DNA of 6,997 nucleotides from Bordetella parapertussis (GTDB lineage: Bacteria; Pseudomonadota; Gammaproteobacteria; Burkholderiales; SG8-39). The number at the start of each line of letters is the position of its first letter. Position 1 is the first letter of the stretch. The translations under genes and the position numbers were made by a program. Below the pieces are notes generated by a model. It was not told the DNA's origin. It searched no databases and worked only from the letters and a program-made list of their open reading frames with translations. Location: NCBI GenBank assembly GCA_945869935.1, contig CAMBSA010000091.1:1-6997 (forward strand), given 5' to 3'. Positions 6,600 through 6,997 of the stretch are shown here, one piece after another.

Positions 6600-6997
6600 A
6601 TGCGTGAGTTCCTGAATGCACTCAAGACCCAGCGTTGGGATGACCATCGCTACTACCACCACAGCCGGATCAATCAGTCGCTGCACTTCCTGAGCGCGTC
6701 CAGCTTCGTTATCGCGTACGCCATGCTCTGGAAGGATCCCGCCATCGCGGCGCTGATCGGCTGGCTGGTGGCGATGGTGAGCCGCCAATCGGGGCACTTC
6801 TTCTTCGAGCCGAAGCACTACGACCACGTCAACCAGGCCACGCACGAGCACAAGGAGGAGATCAAGGTCGGCTACAACCTTCGTCGCAAGATCGTGTTGA
6901 TGGGCATCTGGGCGGCCTCACCGTTGCTCCTGTACATCGATCCCACCTACTTCGGACTGTTCGATGCGCATGCCGATGGCCTCAGCTACCTTCGGCA
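6600..6997 (+). CDS. Histidine-rich membrane protein, tentatively DUF962/Mpo1-like (3' end beyond window)
   Basis: An open frame starts at ATG 6600, with GGAG 9 bases upstream, and stays open for 132 codons to the window edge. The visible protein has a polar start with YYHHSRINQSLHF (residues 18-30), a hydrophobic stretch at about 31-60, then SGHFFFEPKHYDHVNQATHEHKEEIKVGYNLRRK (64-97, in pieces) and a second hydrophobic segment at about 98-113. The H-x3-N-x3-H cluster followed by a G-H-F-F-F-E after two helices resembles DUF962/Mpo1-type proteins; yeast Mpo1 is an iron-dependent 2-hydroxy fatty acid dioxygenase. The match is by eye and the C-terminus is missing, so the function is tentative. 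It is separated from the phosphonate genes by 101 bases with hairpins and may not belong to them. I saw no clear promoter in the spacer. Confidence 0.7.
   Translation, partial: MREFLNALKTQRWDDHRYYHHSRINQSLHFLSASSFVIAYAMLWKDPAIAALIGWLVAMVSRQSGHFFFEPKHYDHVNQATHEHKEEIKVGYNLRRKIVLMGIWAASPLLLYIDPTYFGLFDAHADGLSYLR

Overview
The window is a GC-rich (roughly two-thirds G+C by eye) bacterial chromosome segment with tight gene packing, overlapping start/stop codons and Shine-Dalgarno sites. The gene content suggests a proteobacterium, but I cannot name the genus from sequence alone. It is the regulatory and catalytic heart of a carbon-phosphorus (C-P) lyase locus for using phosphonates as a phosphorus source.

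Left part (1-3990, minus strand): phnG, phnH, phnI, phnJ and phnK read leftwards as one unit. Every junction overlaps (4, 11, 17 and 1 bases), and the stop of phnK overlaps an ATG at position 12 that is probably the start of phnL, cut off by the window edge. PhnG/H/I/J form the C-P lyase core complex and PhnK is its ATP-binding-cassette partner. PhnJ keeps all four cysteines and the radical glycine known from the E. coli enzyme.

Middle (3991-4132): a 142-base divergent control region. It carries the 8-base palindrome GTCTAGAC, fitting the GTnTAnAC consensus of HutC-type GntR regulators, plus an adjacent degenerate copy. It overlaps the -35 box of a good sigma70-type promoter that reads into phnF. 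This is the layout of an autorepressor that can also block the divergent phnG promoter.

Right part (4133-6498, plus strand): phnF (GntR/HutC repressor with an odd N-terminal tail of three 10-residue PPRR repeats), then a ten-helix EamA/DMT-type membrane protein, then a DUF1045 protein with the two H-x-[T/S] motifs of 2H phosphoesterases. The three genes are separated by 25 bases and by an 8-base overlap, so they are likely co-transcribed. The last two belong to families repeatedly seen beside C-P lyase genes but with no settled function. They are the most interesting part of the window: a candidate transporter and a candidate cyclic-phosphodiester hydrolase.

End (6499-6997): a short spacer with two mutually exclusive hairpins, then the 5' part of an unrelated-looking histidine-rich membrane protein gene (tentatively DUF962/Mpo1-like) running off the window. 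No RNA genes, mobile elements or CRISPR arrays were seen.
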